Assembly: GCA_017614995.1 (NCBI GenBank)
Contig: JAGAAX010000023.1
Span: 1-64,000 of the forward strand
Length of the DNA: 64,000 nucleotides
Source: Spirochaetaceae bacterium
GTDB taxonomy: Bacteria; Spirochaetota; Spirochaetia; Treponematales; Treponemataceae
Reading direction: 5' to 3'
Shown here piece after piece: positions 50,807-60,259 of this stretch. Position 1 is the stretch's first letter. The number at the start of each line of letters is the position of its first letter. Below the pieces are notes generated by a model. The model searched no databases. It saw only the letters and a list, made by a program, of their open reading frames with translations, and was not told the DNA's origin. A program made the translations under genes and the position numbers.

Positions 50807-52840
50807 CTATTGCAGAGGAGCAAAATAGCCGGTTTCTGTTCTGCCGGAGCGGTTAAGCAGATAAGCTTCAACTTCAACAGGAATAAAATCTCGGCCAAAA
50901 TTTGTAGGTAGAGAAGACTTGTACTGAATCTGATAATAGCCTACTGGAACATCGAGCATATCATCAATAATCATGCTGATTCCGTCCGGTCTAAAGATGT
51001 AGTAGTCTTTGCCTGAAGTCTGATTTGCCAAGAACGTCAGCTCCGGAGCAAGCTGGTTTCTGCTCAAATTGATTGAGAAGAACGAAACGCCGTTGTTATT
51101 CAGGTAAGATGACAAATCTGTTAAACCATAAGAATTAAACGCATTAGGCTCAACTGAACCGGCAGAAATGTAAATAATTCCTCGCTTTTTCTCGCCAGGT
51201 ACAAGCTTGTTTACAGCAAGACGGATTGCCAAATCTATAGCAGGCTGATCTACATTTGAAGCCTTAAGCTGACTCGGTACAAAATTCAAGAACTGCTGCG
51301 GAGCGCCGCTCTGTTCAAGAACAGGAATATCTGAAACTGAAATCAAATACAAAGTACCTTTGCCGTTCATTGACTTTGCAATATCTCTTACGGCGCTCTG
51401 CAAAGCTTCTTTGTATTCGGCTGTCTGCATAGATTTATCAACAAGCACAGCTACATCACAAGTATCATTTAAAGAAGCAATACCTGTCAAAGTCTGACCA
51501 GAAACATGGCGTTTTTTCTCCGTTACAAGGAAATTAGGATCATCAAGACCTACGACAGGCTGATGCTGTCTGTTTTCTACGCGTATATCCATTGTAACAG
51601 TCGGGAATTTAGACGAATCAACGTGGATAACCTGAACGGCAAGGCCGCCGACAAGCTCAGGCATCTTTGACATTACAAAGACTTCGTTTGACTTAAAGTC
51701 TGTTACAAGAAGATTACCGTTCATGTCAGGCACAGCACATGTAATTCTTGAAGGAGCGTTTCCTGTTGAAGCTGCTTCAAAAACAGCACCGTTTGAAATA
51801 TCAACAGCAAAAACGCGGTTTGTATCTGCAACAAGAATGTAGTTTTCCCATTTCTTCAATGCTTCCGGGCGGATAAATGTGCCTTTCGGAACTAATATAT
51901 CAAGGTAGTTTCCGGCTGTATCAAACATATAGATTGTGCCGGGAGTTGAATCTGCAACATAAACGACATCGTTAATTACAGTAATGCCGCTCGGTGCAGA
52001 AAGACCTTCAAAATCGCCGACAGGACGGCCAAAAGTAAAAAGCCCCTGACCTTCTGAATTGAACACATCAATACGGGCATTGCCAAAGTCTGAAACATAG
52101 ATGTTCTCTGACGAATCAAGCGCCATATACTGCGGGCCGAGCATTTCGCCAACTTTTCTGCCTTTTGAGCCGAATGTCTTTTGGAATTTTCCGTCTTTTG
52201 TCAGCACTGCGATTCTGTCGCCGGCATATTCGCTTACAAGCAGTGTGCCGTCATTTTTTCTTACGATATCCATCGGGCGGTCAAAACCGTTTGCCGGTCC
52301 GCGTATGCGTTCAATCATAAGACCATTTGCGTCAAAATGAAGCAGTTCGTTTGAGCCGTAAGCTATAACCCAGCATTCGCCGTTCTTTTCAGGCAAAACT
52401 GAAATAGGCTGGCTGTAATAGAATTTGTCACCGTCTTTGCCAGGGAAAGCACCGGCTTCAACAAAATGAACATTATCTTCAAACTGAACAGAACCTACGC
52501 GGCGCTCTTTTACTATATCAATCTGATTCTGAAGCAGAAGCTCATTGCCTTTGTAATTGTTCTTTAAGGCATCTTCCCAATATTGAATTGCAGCGCCTTC
52601 AATGCCCGACTGATAATAAGCATAACCGAGCCATTCAAGAATCATTGAATCGTTAGGCAGATAAGACAGTGCTTTTTCAAAAAGCAGAATTGCATCATTA
52701 TAAGCGCCGCGGTAATAAGACTGAACACCACGACGGAATTCGTCCGCCGCATAACCGCGGTCAGCAGGTGTAGGTTCTGCAAAACCAAAAGAAGCACACA
52801 ACAATAATATACATAAAGAAGTTAAAATTACTTTTTTCAC
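50807..52840 (-). CDS. secreted TPR / NHL-repeat / von Willebrand A-like protein
   Basis: About 677 residues starting at GTG 52840, six bases after GGAGG. Signal peptide KKVILTSLCILLLCASFGFA. Two TPR units (EFRRGVQSYYRGAYNDAI, MILEWLGYAYYQSGIEGA), then an NHL-type propeller with repeated phrases (FDRPMDIVRKNDGTLLVSEY, NIYVSDFGNARIDVF, GVTVI-NDVVYVADS), then a VWA-like domain (CDVAVLVDKSMQ, MNGKGTLYLISVSD). It is probably an envelope scaffold. It is 13 nt after the preceding TPR gene, in one operon. Confidence 0.75.
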   Translation of the reverse strand: MKKVILTSLCILLLCASFGFAEPTPADRGYAADEFRRGVQSYYRGAYNDAILLFEKALSYLPNDSMILEWLGYAYYQSGIEGAAIQYWEDALKNNYKGNELLLQNQIDIVKERRVGSVQFEDNVHFVEAGAFPGKDGDKFYYSQPISVLPEKNGECWVIAYGSNELLHFDANGLMIERIRGPANGFDRPMDIVRKNDGTLLVSEYAGDRIAVLTKDGKFQKTFGSKGRKVGEMLGPQYMALDSSENIYVSDFGNARIDVFNSEGQGLFTFGRPVGDFEGLSAPSGITVINDVVYVADSTPGTIYMFDTAGNYLDILVPKGTFIRPEALKKWENYILVADTNRVFAVDISNGAVFEAASTGNAPSRITCAVPDMNGNLLVTDFKSNEVFVMSKMPELVGGLAVQVIHVDSSKFPTVTMDIRVENRQHQPVVGLDDPNFLVTEKKRHVSGQTLTGIASLNDTCDVAVLVDKSMQTAEYKEALQSAVRDIAKSMNGKGTLYLISVSDIPVLEQSGAPQQFLNFVPSQLKASNVDQPAIDLAIRLAVNKLVPGEKKRGIIYISAGSVEPNAFNSYGLTDLSSYLNNNGVSFFSINLSRNQLAPELTFLANQTSGKDYYIFRPDGISMIIDDMLDVPVGYYQIQYKSSLPTNFGRDFIPVEVEAYLLNRSGRTETGYFAPLQ

Positions 52841-52853
52841 CACAGTCCTCCGC

Positions 52854-53558
52854 TTAGCGCCCTTTAATTGCATGGTTATTATCTGCCATCTGCTCATAAA
52901 TAACGCGGTAATGGCTCAAAATTTCATCATGTCTAGGATTTCGGGCTTTTGCCTTTTTAATATAAGATTTTGCTTCTTTTAATAAGCCGAGCTTGTAATA
53001 AACCCAGGCAATAGAATCAAGATATGCAGCCGAATCAGGAACAATTTCAAGTGCTTTTCGGCACAAAGAAAGAGCACGTGTCAAGTCTTTGCTGTCACAG
53101 GCAAGAACATAGCCGTAGCCGTTCAAAGCAGTAGCATTGTCAGGTTCTATTTCAAGAGCTTTGGCATACCAGTCAACAGCTTCATTTGTTCTTTTCTGTG
53201 CCCATGCAGCATAGCCTAAAGCCGTAAGCACAGGCACAGTCTGGCAGCCGTTCTGCAGCAGCTTTCTAAGCTCATAATCTGCAAGAGTAAAACGCCCGGT
53301 CTGAACATAAAGCACAGCAAGAATAAGACGGCACTGATTGCATCTTGTTTCATCTTTGCAGACTGTTACAACCTGTTCAAGAAACTGCATTGCTTCATCT
53401 GGTTTTGAAATGCGCACATAGCACAAACCGATGTAATAGAGAACGTCAAGACTTACTTCCTGACCATCAGATAAAAGGATACTTTCCAAGCGGCGCAATG
53501 ATTCTTCATACTTGCGTAACCCGTAAAGCTTAACTGCTTCAGAAAAAATATCGGCCAT
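52854..53558 (-). CDS. TPR-repeat protein
   Basis: About 234 residues, from the second of two adjacent ATG codons, which has better spacing to GGAGG. It is made almost entirely of TPR units (AVKLYGLRKYEESL, VLYYIGLCYVRISKPDEA, LTALGYAAWAQKRTNEAV, ATALNGYGYVLACDSKDLTRA). It has no signal peptide and is therefore cytoplasmic. A two-cysteine stretch (CKDETRCNQC) is unusual for TPR. It precedes the secreted TPR/NHL gene by 13 nt. Confidence 0.85.
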   Translation of the reverse strand: MADIFSEAVKLYGLRKYEESLRRLESILLSDGQEVSLDVLYYIGLCYVRISKPDEAMQFLEQVVTVCKDETRCNQCRLILAVLYVQTGRFTLADYELRKLLQNGCQTVPVLTALGYAAWAQKRTNEAVDWYAKALEIEPDNATALNGYGYVLACDSKDLTRALSLCRKALEIVPDSAAYLDSIAWVYYKLGLLKEAKSYIKKAKARNPRHDEILSHYRVIYEQMADNNHAIKGR

Positions 53559-53600
53559 CATTTCCTCCCAAATCAGATTGCCTTATATACCAAACCATTT

Positions 53601-54392
53601 TTAATCGGTCATAAAAAACTTTATATTAGCAAAATCTGCATTATCTGCATCGCAAGGCTGTGCAATCACCCGCGATATGGCTATAAAGCCTTTTTCAACC
53701 AGCAGGCTGTCACATTCAGACTCATTTCTGGTAATTGCCTTTCCGCCCACAAAAAAGCTGTAAGTCTTTCCATTAGATGCCTGATATAGCTCAAGTTTAT
53801 CATAATATTCCCTTCGACTTAAAGGGGTCAACTTGGCACCTGTAAAAGCCTTGCATGACGGCGCATTAATGTTTACGAATACATCTTCAGAATACAAGCT
53901 GATTAATGAAGAAATATTCCGGCGGATAAACTGCGCCAAAGGCAGATAATTCCATTCACCATTTATAGTTTCGGCATATTTAGGCACAAGCTCAAGACTT
54001 GCTGCAATTCCTGGCACACCATATTGTAAAACTGCATGGCGCGCGGCTGCGGCAGTGCCCGAATATACAATATCTGTGCCGAGATTTGCACCCTTGTTTA
54101 TGCCGGAAATAACTGCATCAGGCAGATGCTCTTTAAACAAGCAGGAAATTCCTGTAGTTACACAATCTGCAGGCAAACCTGAACAAGTATATGCCTGTAT
54201 GCCGGCTTTATTAAATGCGTTTTCACGCTTTACAATTTCCAAAGGCTTGTTCATCGTTATTCCGTGAGAAACAGCCGATCTATTTTTATCCGGAGCTACT
54301 ATAAATACCTCATGCTCCTCTGCAAGTTCTTCAGCAAGAATACGCAAGCCTTCACAATCAAGACCGTCGTCATTTGTCAATAAAAGTCTCAT
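53601..54392 (-). CDS. surE: SurE 5'/3'-nucleotidase
   Basis: 263 residues, slightly above the usual 250. Metal site LLTNDDGLDCEGL (Asp-Asp), then VAPDKNRSAVSHGIT, SGLPADCV, SGINKGANLGTDIVYSGTAAAA and FVNINAP. It hydrolyses nucleoside monophosphates and perhaps short polyphosphate. The ATG at 54392 follows GGGTGA, which is also the stop of the upstream gene, so the two are coupled. Confidence 0.96.
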   Translation of the reverse strand: MRLLLTNDDGLDCEGLRILAEELAEEHEVFIVAPDKNRSAVSHGITMNKPLEIVKRENAFNKAGIQAYTCSGLPADCVTTGISCLFKEHLPDAVISGINKGANLGTDIVYSGTAAAARHAVLQYGVPGIAASLELVPKYAETINGEWNYLPLAQFIRRNISSLISLYSEDVFVNINAPSCKAFTGAKLTPLSRREYYDKLELYQASNGKTYSFFVGGKAITRNESECDSLLVEKGFIAISRVIAQPCDADNADFANIKFFMTD

Positions 54393-54394
54393 AA

Positions 54395-55564
54395 TCACCC
54401 GTTTAAGCCGGAAATAACGCCGTCCGCAGTATGCACATTATAACAGATAGCATGAAAACCAAAAATACGCTCATACTCGGCAAGCCGCTTTTCGTAGGCG
54501 TCCAAATCTTTAGTCTGCAAAACAGTATAAGTAGAGCTGCCGAAGCCTTTTCCCGTTATTCTAGAACATGCAGACAACGGCTTACCTGAAAGCATGTCGC
54601 CTTCAAAAACGCGCTTAACAAGCCAGTCAATTTCAGGGCACGAAATCTGAAACAAATCGCGCAGCAGCTCGTGCGAATGTACAACATCGCGCGCAAACTG
54701 CGCAAAATTGCTGTTTTTCAAGGCAGAGAGCGCATCCTGCAGCAAAGTCTGTTCTTTCATTATGCAGATAAGTCTTCTGCGGTAGTCTTCGTTTACAACA
54801 GAAAGAACTTCGTTTATTTCAGTGTCAGAATCTTCGTAGACAATCTCGCCGTTGCGGCTTATCTTCAAATCGCCAAGCAGACAGGCATATTCTGCTGTCC
54901 AAAGCGTTTCCTCGTTCCAGACATGTACTCTCGGAACTCTTGCATCTGTTAAAACAAAAGAAGTATCAGGAAAATCAAACGGAATAATCTCATACGAAGA
55001 GTTATTATAATTTGTCAGAACACATGTATTCTTTTTGGCATAAAGAGGTGTATATATGTCTGCAAGACAGCTAGTTGTGTTCATAAAGAATCTGTTTGCA
55101 GTGTCTATGTATTCAACAATATCCCCAGTCTCTGCTTTCGGCGCAATAAGCTGTTTTAAGGCACAGGCAGAAGCAACTTTTATGGCGCTGTTTACACCAA
55201 AGCCCGCAGAAGGCAGCACATCAGAATAGATTGTGACATTCAAGCCCTGCGATTCATAGCCGGCTGCAAGAAAAGACGAGAGCACGCCCTTAAAAGCGTT
55301 TGCCCAGCGGTCTTCTTTTCTGAAGCGCATAGCTGGCAGGCTTGAGCGTTTACGTTCGTTAAGCTGATGGAAATAAAAGCGCAGGTTGTTGTCCTGACGC
55401 AAAGAAACCAGCACATACACAGGCAGGTCTACAGCCAGAGACAACGTCTTGTCTTTAAAATACCAGGAATGCTCACCTAAAAGATGAATACGTCCTGGCG
55501 CAGACACAACTACGTCGGGTTGAGAACCATATTCAGTTTGATGAGCCTGAACAGCCTTTTCCAT
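54395..55564 (-). CDS. galactokinase-like GHMP kinase, divergent
   Basis: A 389-residue GHMP kinase. The galactokinase signature is recognisable but altered: PGRIHLLGEHSWYF (usual GR-NLIGEHTDY), ATP loop LPSAGFGVNSAIKVASA (usual PLGAGLSSSAA), and a CLADIYTPLYAKK equivalent of the catalytic-Asp region. The last motif, ITGKGFGSSTYTVL, corresponds to GGGFGG with substitutions. It may phosphorylate galactose or a different sugar. The start follows GAGGTGA and is divergent from lnt. Confidence 0.8.
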   Translation of the reverse strand: MEKAVQAHQTEYGSQPDVVVSAPGRIHLLGEHSWYFKDKTLSLAVDLPVYVLVSLRQDNNLRFYFHQLNERKRSSLPAMRFRKEDRWANAFKGVLSSFLAAGYESQGLNVTIYSDVLPSAGFGVNSAIKVASACALKQLIAPKAETGDIVEYIDTANRFFMNTTSCLADIYTPLYAKKNTCVLTNYNNSSYEIIPFDFPDTSFVLTDARVPRVHVWNEETLWTAEYACLLGDLKISRNGEIVYEDSDTEINEVLSVVNEDYRRRLICIMKEQTLLQDALSALKNSNFAQFARDVVHSHELLRDLFQISCPEIDWLVKRVFEGDMLSGKPLSACSRITGKGFGSSTYTVLQTKDLDAYEKRLAEYERIFGFHAICYNVHTADGVISGLNG

Positions 55565-55631
55565 TTTTTTACATCACCTCTGAACAGATGTGTTGATTTA
55601 CAGCAACAATATCATATAAAATGATAATATA

Positions 55632-57269
55632 ATGAATGGAATTTTACAAGTTTTTTATATTATTTTTTCAGCTCTGCTTCTTTCAGCAGGCATACCCAAT
55701 GAAATTCTGTATCTAGGCTCACCGTTTTTAGGACTTTTTGCACTTGTGCCGTTCTATCTTGCACTGAGAAGTGCCAGAACATTCAGACGCGCTGGGCTTC
55801 TTACAGGACTGCATTTTGGTCTTATGCAGCTTCTGTCAAGTTTCTGGCTCGGCAACTTCAAAGACTTTGCTATATTTACAGTAGGCGGCCCGACAATTGC
55901 ATACGCTATTGAAGGCTTAATCTTCGGAAGATTTTTTCATGCTGCACTTGCCTTTCTTGACTATACTCCAGAAGAAGCAAAACTTCAGGACGCATCTTTT
56001 AGAGGCGCAGGCAAAACACTGAAGCGCGTTTTCTTCTTTGCCGCAATCTATTCAATATGGGAATGGACAAAATCAGTCGGCTTTCTTGCATATCCATGGG
56101 GAACGCTGATAATGACTTCTTTTCAGTCAAAGCTGCTTATTCAGATTGTAGACATAACAGGAACATGGGCAATAAGCTTTCTCTGGTCTTTGTTTGCGGC
56201 AACATTAGCAGAAGGCATTGCGCTCTATTCAATTTACCAGCCAAGACTGAATTATCTTGTCAAGCGGATGTATTTCTGCATTGTTATGATAACATTCAGT
56301 CTTTTTATGCTTGATTTTATTTACGGCGCAGTGCAGTACACAAAACCGAGAATAATTGCAAAAACAGCAGACATTGCGGTAATTCAGCACAACACAGATA
56401 CATGGTCTGAAGACGGAGATTCAGAGAGCGTGCTTGCAGCCGAAAGAATGACAGCAAAGGCAATGCTTGAACCTGTAAAACCTGATCTTGTGTGCTGGTC
56501 AGAGTCAATTCTGAATTATGCCTTTCCTGATTCATACTTTTATTATGAAACATCTCCTGCAAAGAAGCCTTTCATTCATTTTATAAAAGAGACAGGAGTT
56601 CCTTATGCCACAGGAGCGCCGCTCTATTTTATTGAGAACGGACAGCAGAAATTTTACAACGGCGTTGTAGTCTTTGACAAAAATGCTGTCATAACCGGCA
56701 TGTCTGGCAAAATTCATCTTGTTCCGTTTGCGGAATATGTTCCGCTTATGGATAAAGCATGGTTCAGAAAGATAATGGACGCGCTTGTAGGTTTTTCAAC
56801 CGGCTGGTCGCAGTGGAAACAGTACGCCGTTTATTCTGTGCCGCTCAAAACCGGTGACAGTCTGAATTTCAGCGTGCCAATCTGCTTTGAGGACGCTTTT
56901 CCGGACATTTGCAGAAACTTCTATAAACTTGGTGCAGAAGCGCTTTTAAGCATTTCAAACGACTCATGGTCAAACCTTAAGTCAGCAGAATACCAGCATT
57001 TTGTAATTGCGGCTTTCAGGGCAATTGAACTGCGTACAACGCTTGTACGCACAACCAATTCTGGCTATTCGGGCGCAGTAGATGCAAGAGGCCGCATAAT
57101 TGCAGACCTTCCGCTTTTTGAAGAAGCCGAAATGGTCACAACGATTCCAGTCTATGAGCACAAACCGACGGCTTACGCGGTGTTCGGCGACTGGATTGTG
57201 ATATTTTTCGGTCTGATTTGCGCCTTATATTTTGCCGATTGCGCTGCTGCAACTTATAAAAAACATTGA
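55632..57269 (+). CDS. lnt: apolipoprotein N-acyltransferase
   Basis: A 545-residue membrane enzyme. Several N-terminal membrane segments (about 1-220), then a nitrilase-like domain: VCWSESILNYAFP with the catalytic Glu, GKIHLVPFAEYVP with the Lys, VPICFEDAFPD with the Cys, SNDSW and RTTNSGYSG. It adds the third acyl chain to lipoproteins. It is 63 nt from the divergent galactokinase-like gene, with TATAAA 11 nt before the ATG and no Shine-Dalgarno. Confidence 0.95.
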   Translation: MNGILQVFYIIFSALLLSAGIPNEILYLGSPFLGLFALVPFYLALRSARTFRRAGLLTGLHFGLMQLLSSFWLGNFKDFAIFTVGGPTIAYAIEGLIFGRFFHAALAFLDYTPEEAKLQDASFRGAGKTLKRVFFFAAIYSIWEWTKSVGFLAYPWGTLIMTSFQSKLLIQIVDITGTWAISFLWSLFAATLAEGIALYSIYQPRLNYLVKRMYFCIVMITFSLFMLDFIYGAVQYTKPRIIAKTADIAVIQHNTDTWSEDGDSESVLAAERMTAKAMLEPVKPDLVCWSESILNYAFPDSYFYYETSPAKKPFIHFIKETGVPYATGAPLYFIENGQQKFYNGVVVFDKNAVITGMSGKIHLVPFAEYVPLMDKAWFRKIMDALVGFSTGWSQWKQYAVYSVPLKTGDSLNFSVPICFEDAFPDICRNFYKLGAEALLSISNDSWSNLKSAEYQHFVIAAFRAIELRTTLVRTTNSGYSGAVDARGRIIADLPLFEEAEMVTTIPVYEHKPTAYAVFGDWIVIFFGLICALYFADCAAATYKKH

Positions 57270-57280
57270 GGAAACATAAA

Positions 57281-57850
57281 ATGGACGAAAACGAACTGAC
57301 AAAAAACGAGCTTAACAAAAAGCGCTCAATCTGTGTGCTTTGTACGGCGGTTCTGCTGTGCATTACGTCGCCGCTCTGCATAAAGGCTGAACCTCTGCCC
57401 TTTGTAATTCAGAACATGATTGTAATTCTTGCCGCGGCGGTTTTTGGCGGTGTGCAGACATCGGGCGCGGTGGGTTTGTTTTTGCTTGCAGGCATTTTCG
57501 GGCTTCCTGTATTTGCAGGCGGGGCTTCCGGCATAGCTCATATTTCAACTATAAGAGGAAGTTTTCTACCGGGTTATTTTGTCGCCGCTCTGGTTGTGGG
57601 CTTTATGATGAAAACACCGGCAATTGATGAAAAGACTCCGGTAAATAAAATAGCGCCTGCCTGTGCCGCCGGCTATGCAATCGTCTATGTATTTCCGGTT
57701 CTAAAAATTCTTCAAGGCGGCGTACAGATGTTTACAGAAATCTTACCACAGTTAAGACCATACTTAATAGCGGACATCATAAAGTGCGCTGTAACTATTC
57801 CGCTTGTCGCGCTGCTCCGCCCCATTGCGGCAAAACACTTTTCGCAATAG
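57281..57850 (+). CDS. bioY: BioY biotin transporter substrate-binding component
   Basis: About 189 residues from ATG 57281, which follows GAGG. It has six membrane segments with PFVIQNMIVILAAAVFGG, GAVGLFLLAGIFGLPVFAGGASG and SFLPGYFVAALVVGF, as in BioY. It takes up biotin, alone or with an ECF module; no ECF ATPase genes are in the window. It lies just downstream of lnt and probably shares its transcript. Confidence 0.88.
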   Translation: MDENELTKNELNKKRSICVLCTAVLLCITSPLCIKAEPLPFVIQNMIVILAAAVFGGVQTSGAVGLFLLAGIFGLPVFAGGASGIAHISTIRGSFLPGYFVAALVVGFMMKTPAIDEKTPVNKIAPACAAGYAIVYVFPVLKILQGGVQMFTEILPQLRPYLIADIIKCAVTIPLVALLRPIAAKHFSQ

Positions 57851-57896
57851 CTTTAACTACAACAAAAGATTGTTCGGCGAAAAGTGCCGCATAATA

Positions 57897-58424
57897 TTAT
57901 TGATCGCCTTCGATTTCCAAGAAAAGAGCTTCGTAAAGCGTAGCAATGTCGCTATTTGCTTTTGCGATGGATTTTTGCATTCGGGAAGCAATACATTTAA
58001 AGACACGATACCCCAAAAGAGGTTCTTTTTCGCTCAATGCTTCAAAGTCCTTGCCTTTTATCACAAGCGTGCTGCAGTCTGTGGTTGCCGTAATCGAAGC
58101 TGAACGGGAATCTTTTCCAATCAGAGCAGCCTCTCCAAAAAACACATTCATTGAATCATTCAGCGTAACAATTGCAATATCATCTCCGTGTGGAGTTTTT
58201 CGATGAATAAAAACTGAACCTGATGTCAAAATATAAAGCTCATCGCCAAAATCACCCTCTTTAATAATCAGCTCGCCTTTTTTGAAGTTTTTGACCGTGC
58301 AGCAATCGTAAAGCGATTTTAGAATATTTTTATCCCGCTCATTTTCTACCGAAAACGATTTGAACATTTCCAATTTCACAAGCCGATTTAACACACTTTC
58401 AAAGCTGTTTTTTTCATTAGACAT
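57897..58424 (-). CDS. cyclic nucleotide-binding domain protein
   Basis: A 175-residue protein consisting of one CNMP domain: FKKGELIIKEGDFGDELYIL, VFFGEAALIGKDSRSASITA and the C-helix. The phosphate-binding cassette (FFGEAALIGKDSRSA) keeps Glu and Arg, so cAMP or cGMP binding is plausible. It has no DNA-binding domain. It begins inside the last codons of the K+ channel gene, which implies joint translation and a regulatory link. Confidence 0.85.
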   Translation of the reverse strand: MSNEKNSFESVLNRLVKLEMFKSFSVENERDKNILKSLYDCCTVKNFKKGELIIKEGDFGDELYILTSGSVFIHRKTPHGDDIAIVTLNDSMNVFFGEAALIGKDSRSASITATTDCSTLVIKGKDFEALSEKEPLLGYRVFKCIASRMQKSIAKANSDIATLYEALFLEIEGDQ

Positions 58425-59994
58425 CATTTTCTCCCTTTATTTCACGCACGAAAATCGCTTTTGTATTTGGCTGAATTATATAATCATCACTTGGCAAAAG
58501 AAGCGGATCGTTGCTTTTTAGGGTTTTGACTTTCTGCAAGTTGCTGACGATTGTCTTTACATCGGGGTTTTTCTGTGCCTCACGGACAGCATCCTTTCTG
58601 CGCTGATAAAAGTTACCTGTGTTCAATAAAAGCCCAATGAGAACACCTCCAGTTTCTTTGAATTCGCCGTAAGTTTTCCCGATAAAATTCTGCGGAATAT
58701 CTTCAATGCTTATGCCAGGACCGTCCGCTGAAGAAAGCAGCGATTTTATCACATTGGAATATCCAAGACCGCAAGAAGCTGTCGCCAAAAGAGAACATTC
58801 GTAATCTTTTGTGAGAATTATTTCGTCACAATGAGATATTTGCAAGTTGTTCTCGAACTTGGAATCTGTTAATTCAGCAACCACATAGAGCTTTGAGTTC
58901 AGATTTTTCATTGTCATAACTGAAAGAACAGTACGGGAATCTATTTCCAGTTGCGAAGAGCTTTTTGAATAATCGGCGATAATCAATGCACGTTCGGCAT
59001 CTTTTATCAATGCCTTTTTCATCACCTCAACGTCAGAAAAATCGCCTGCAATATACTGCATTCCCTTGTATTTTGACAGCGAGCGCAATGCTTCGATTTT
59101 CTCTGCCGGTGCTTCGTTGACCAAAACGATTTTATCCGACTTTAAAGTTGGATTTGACTTCAAAACTGCATCGAGGATTTTCTCAAAATCTGGTCTCCAA
59201 CCACAAATCAAAAAATGTCCGCTCATGTTTTTCAATCTCCTTAATCCTCTTTCGTTTTTGAGCTGTAATTCCATAAATCCCGAAGAAATAATACCAGTGG
59301 GAACAGCCACAAGTCCGATTCCCAAAAGTGCAATCAAAGTGCCGATGGTTCTGCCCGCACTTGTTACAGGATAAATATCGCCATAGCCTACGGTTGTGAA
59401 AGTCGCGACCGCCCACCACAAGCTGGAAAATGCATTGTTGAAAACATCGGGCTGTGCTTTTGATTCTACATCATACATAAACACCGACGAGATAATCATC
59501 AGAACGAATATAACAAAAACCGACAGACTCAATTCTTGAGACCGGCTTTTTATCACATCAACGAGGACATAAAGTGCACTTGAATACCTGGACAGTTTGA
59601 ACAGGCGGAGTACACGCAAAAGTGAAATCGAAGAGATAACTGCGGGCGGCAAAGCTGAAAAAAGTGCAATGTAAAACGGCAGAATCGTGATTAAATCGAT
59701 TATCGCAATAAACGAACGTGCATATCTTATCCGGGCTTTTGGGGCAGATAGTGTTGGAAAAAGCTCTGGTGCTGTCCAAAGCCGCAAAATGTATTCGATG
59801 GAAAACACAATGCTTCCCATTGTTTCCAAAATTGTAAAGACTTTTTTGAAAATGACCGGAAGTGTGAATGTGCTAAAAAACACGCAGCACACTGTGGATA
59901 TGATGAAAAACAGTATCACTGAGTCGAATAATATGCTGAGAATATCTCCACTTTTGCCTTTGTCCAAAATTTCAAAAACACGCTTTCTTATCAT
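58417..59994 (-). CDS. voltage-gated-type K+ channel with RCK (TrkA-N) domain
   Basis: About 525 residues. Six membrane segments with an S4-like helix (SLLRVLRLFKLSRYSSAL) and the filter FTTVGYGDIYPVT. A cytoplasmic RCK domain (FLICGWRPDFEKILDAV; YIAGDFSDVEVMKKA) and a second C-terminal module follow. It probably passes K+ in response to voltage or a ligand. The start is ATG 59994 or GTG 60000. The downstream gene overlaps by a few codons and encodes a free CNMP domain. Confidence 0.9.
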   Translation of the reverse strand: MIRKRVFEILDKGKSGDILSILFDSVILFFIISTVCCVFFSTFTLPVIFKKVFTILETMGSIVFSIEYILRLWTAPELFPTLSAPKARIRYARSFIAIIDLITILPFYIALFSALPPAVISSISLLRVLRLFKLSRYSSALYVLVDVIKSRSQELSLSVFVIFVLMIISSVFMYDVESKAQPDVFNNAFSSLWWAVATFTTVGYGDIYPVTSAGRTIGTLIALLGIGLVAVPTGIISSGFMELQLKNERGLRRLKNMSGHFLICGWRPDFEKILDAVLKSNPTLKSDKIVLVNEAPAEKIEALRSLSKYKGMQYIAGDFSDVEVMKKALIKDAERALIIADYSKSSSQLEIDSRTVLSVMTMKNLNSKLYVVAELTDSKFENNLQISHCDEIILTKDYECSLLATASCGLGYSNVIKSLLSSADGPGISIEDIPQNFIGKTYGEFKETGGVLIGLLLNTGNFYQRRKDAVREAQKNPDVKTIVSNLQKVKTLKSNDPLLLPSDDYIIQPNTKAIFVREIKGENDV

Positions 59995-60085
59995 TTTCAC
60001 CTGTTTGTATTATTCGTACTGAATGGTAAGAATATAATAACAAGCAGGAATGGTGTAGTCAATGAAAATTCGATGATATTAGACG

Positions 60086-60115
60086 TGTTCGGAAAGTCGA
60101 TTAGTTTTCGAACAG
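60086..60115. repeat. second copy of an inverted repeat found at 36361-36391
   Basis: TGTTCGGAAA, then TAGTTTTCGAACAG, with only a few differences from the reverse complement of 36361-36391. The ends are inverted repeats. The repeat overlaps the stop of the pseudogene fragment at 60101. Confidence 0.75.
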
Positions 60116-60259
60116 ATCTGATACATTCTCTACGAAGCCCTCTGCAACGAAATCGAAATCGGTGTCTAAATGCAGAAGCTGCACAGAATTAGGCATGTCT
60201 TGAACAGCATAAAAGCAGCCGTTTATTCGTGCGGAGGGTTTAATACCCCGACCCTTGGG
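60101..60259 (-). pseudogene. C-terminal fragment, possibly of a PIN-domain toxin
   Basis: On the minus strand the frame is open from a TGA at 60262-60260 to TAA at 60103-60101 and reads like protein from about 60232 on: ARINGCFYAVQDMP, then SVQLLHLDTDFDFVAEGF. The LLH-DxDFD-A pattern resembles the last part of VapC-type PIN domains. There is no start codon with a ribosome-binding site, and the left arm of a hairpin (60236) falls in the frame. I take it as a gene remnant; no identity is certain. Confidence 0.35.
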
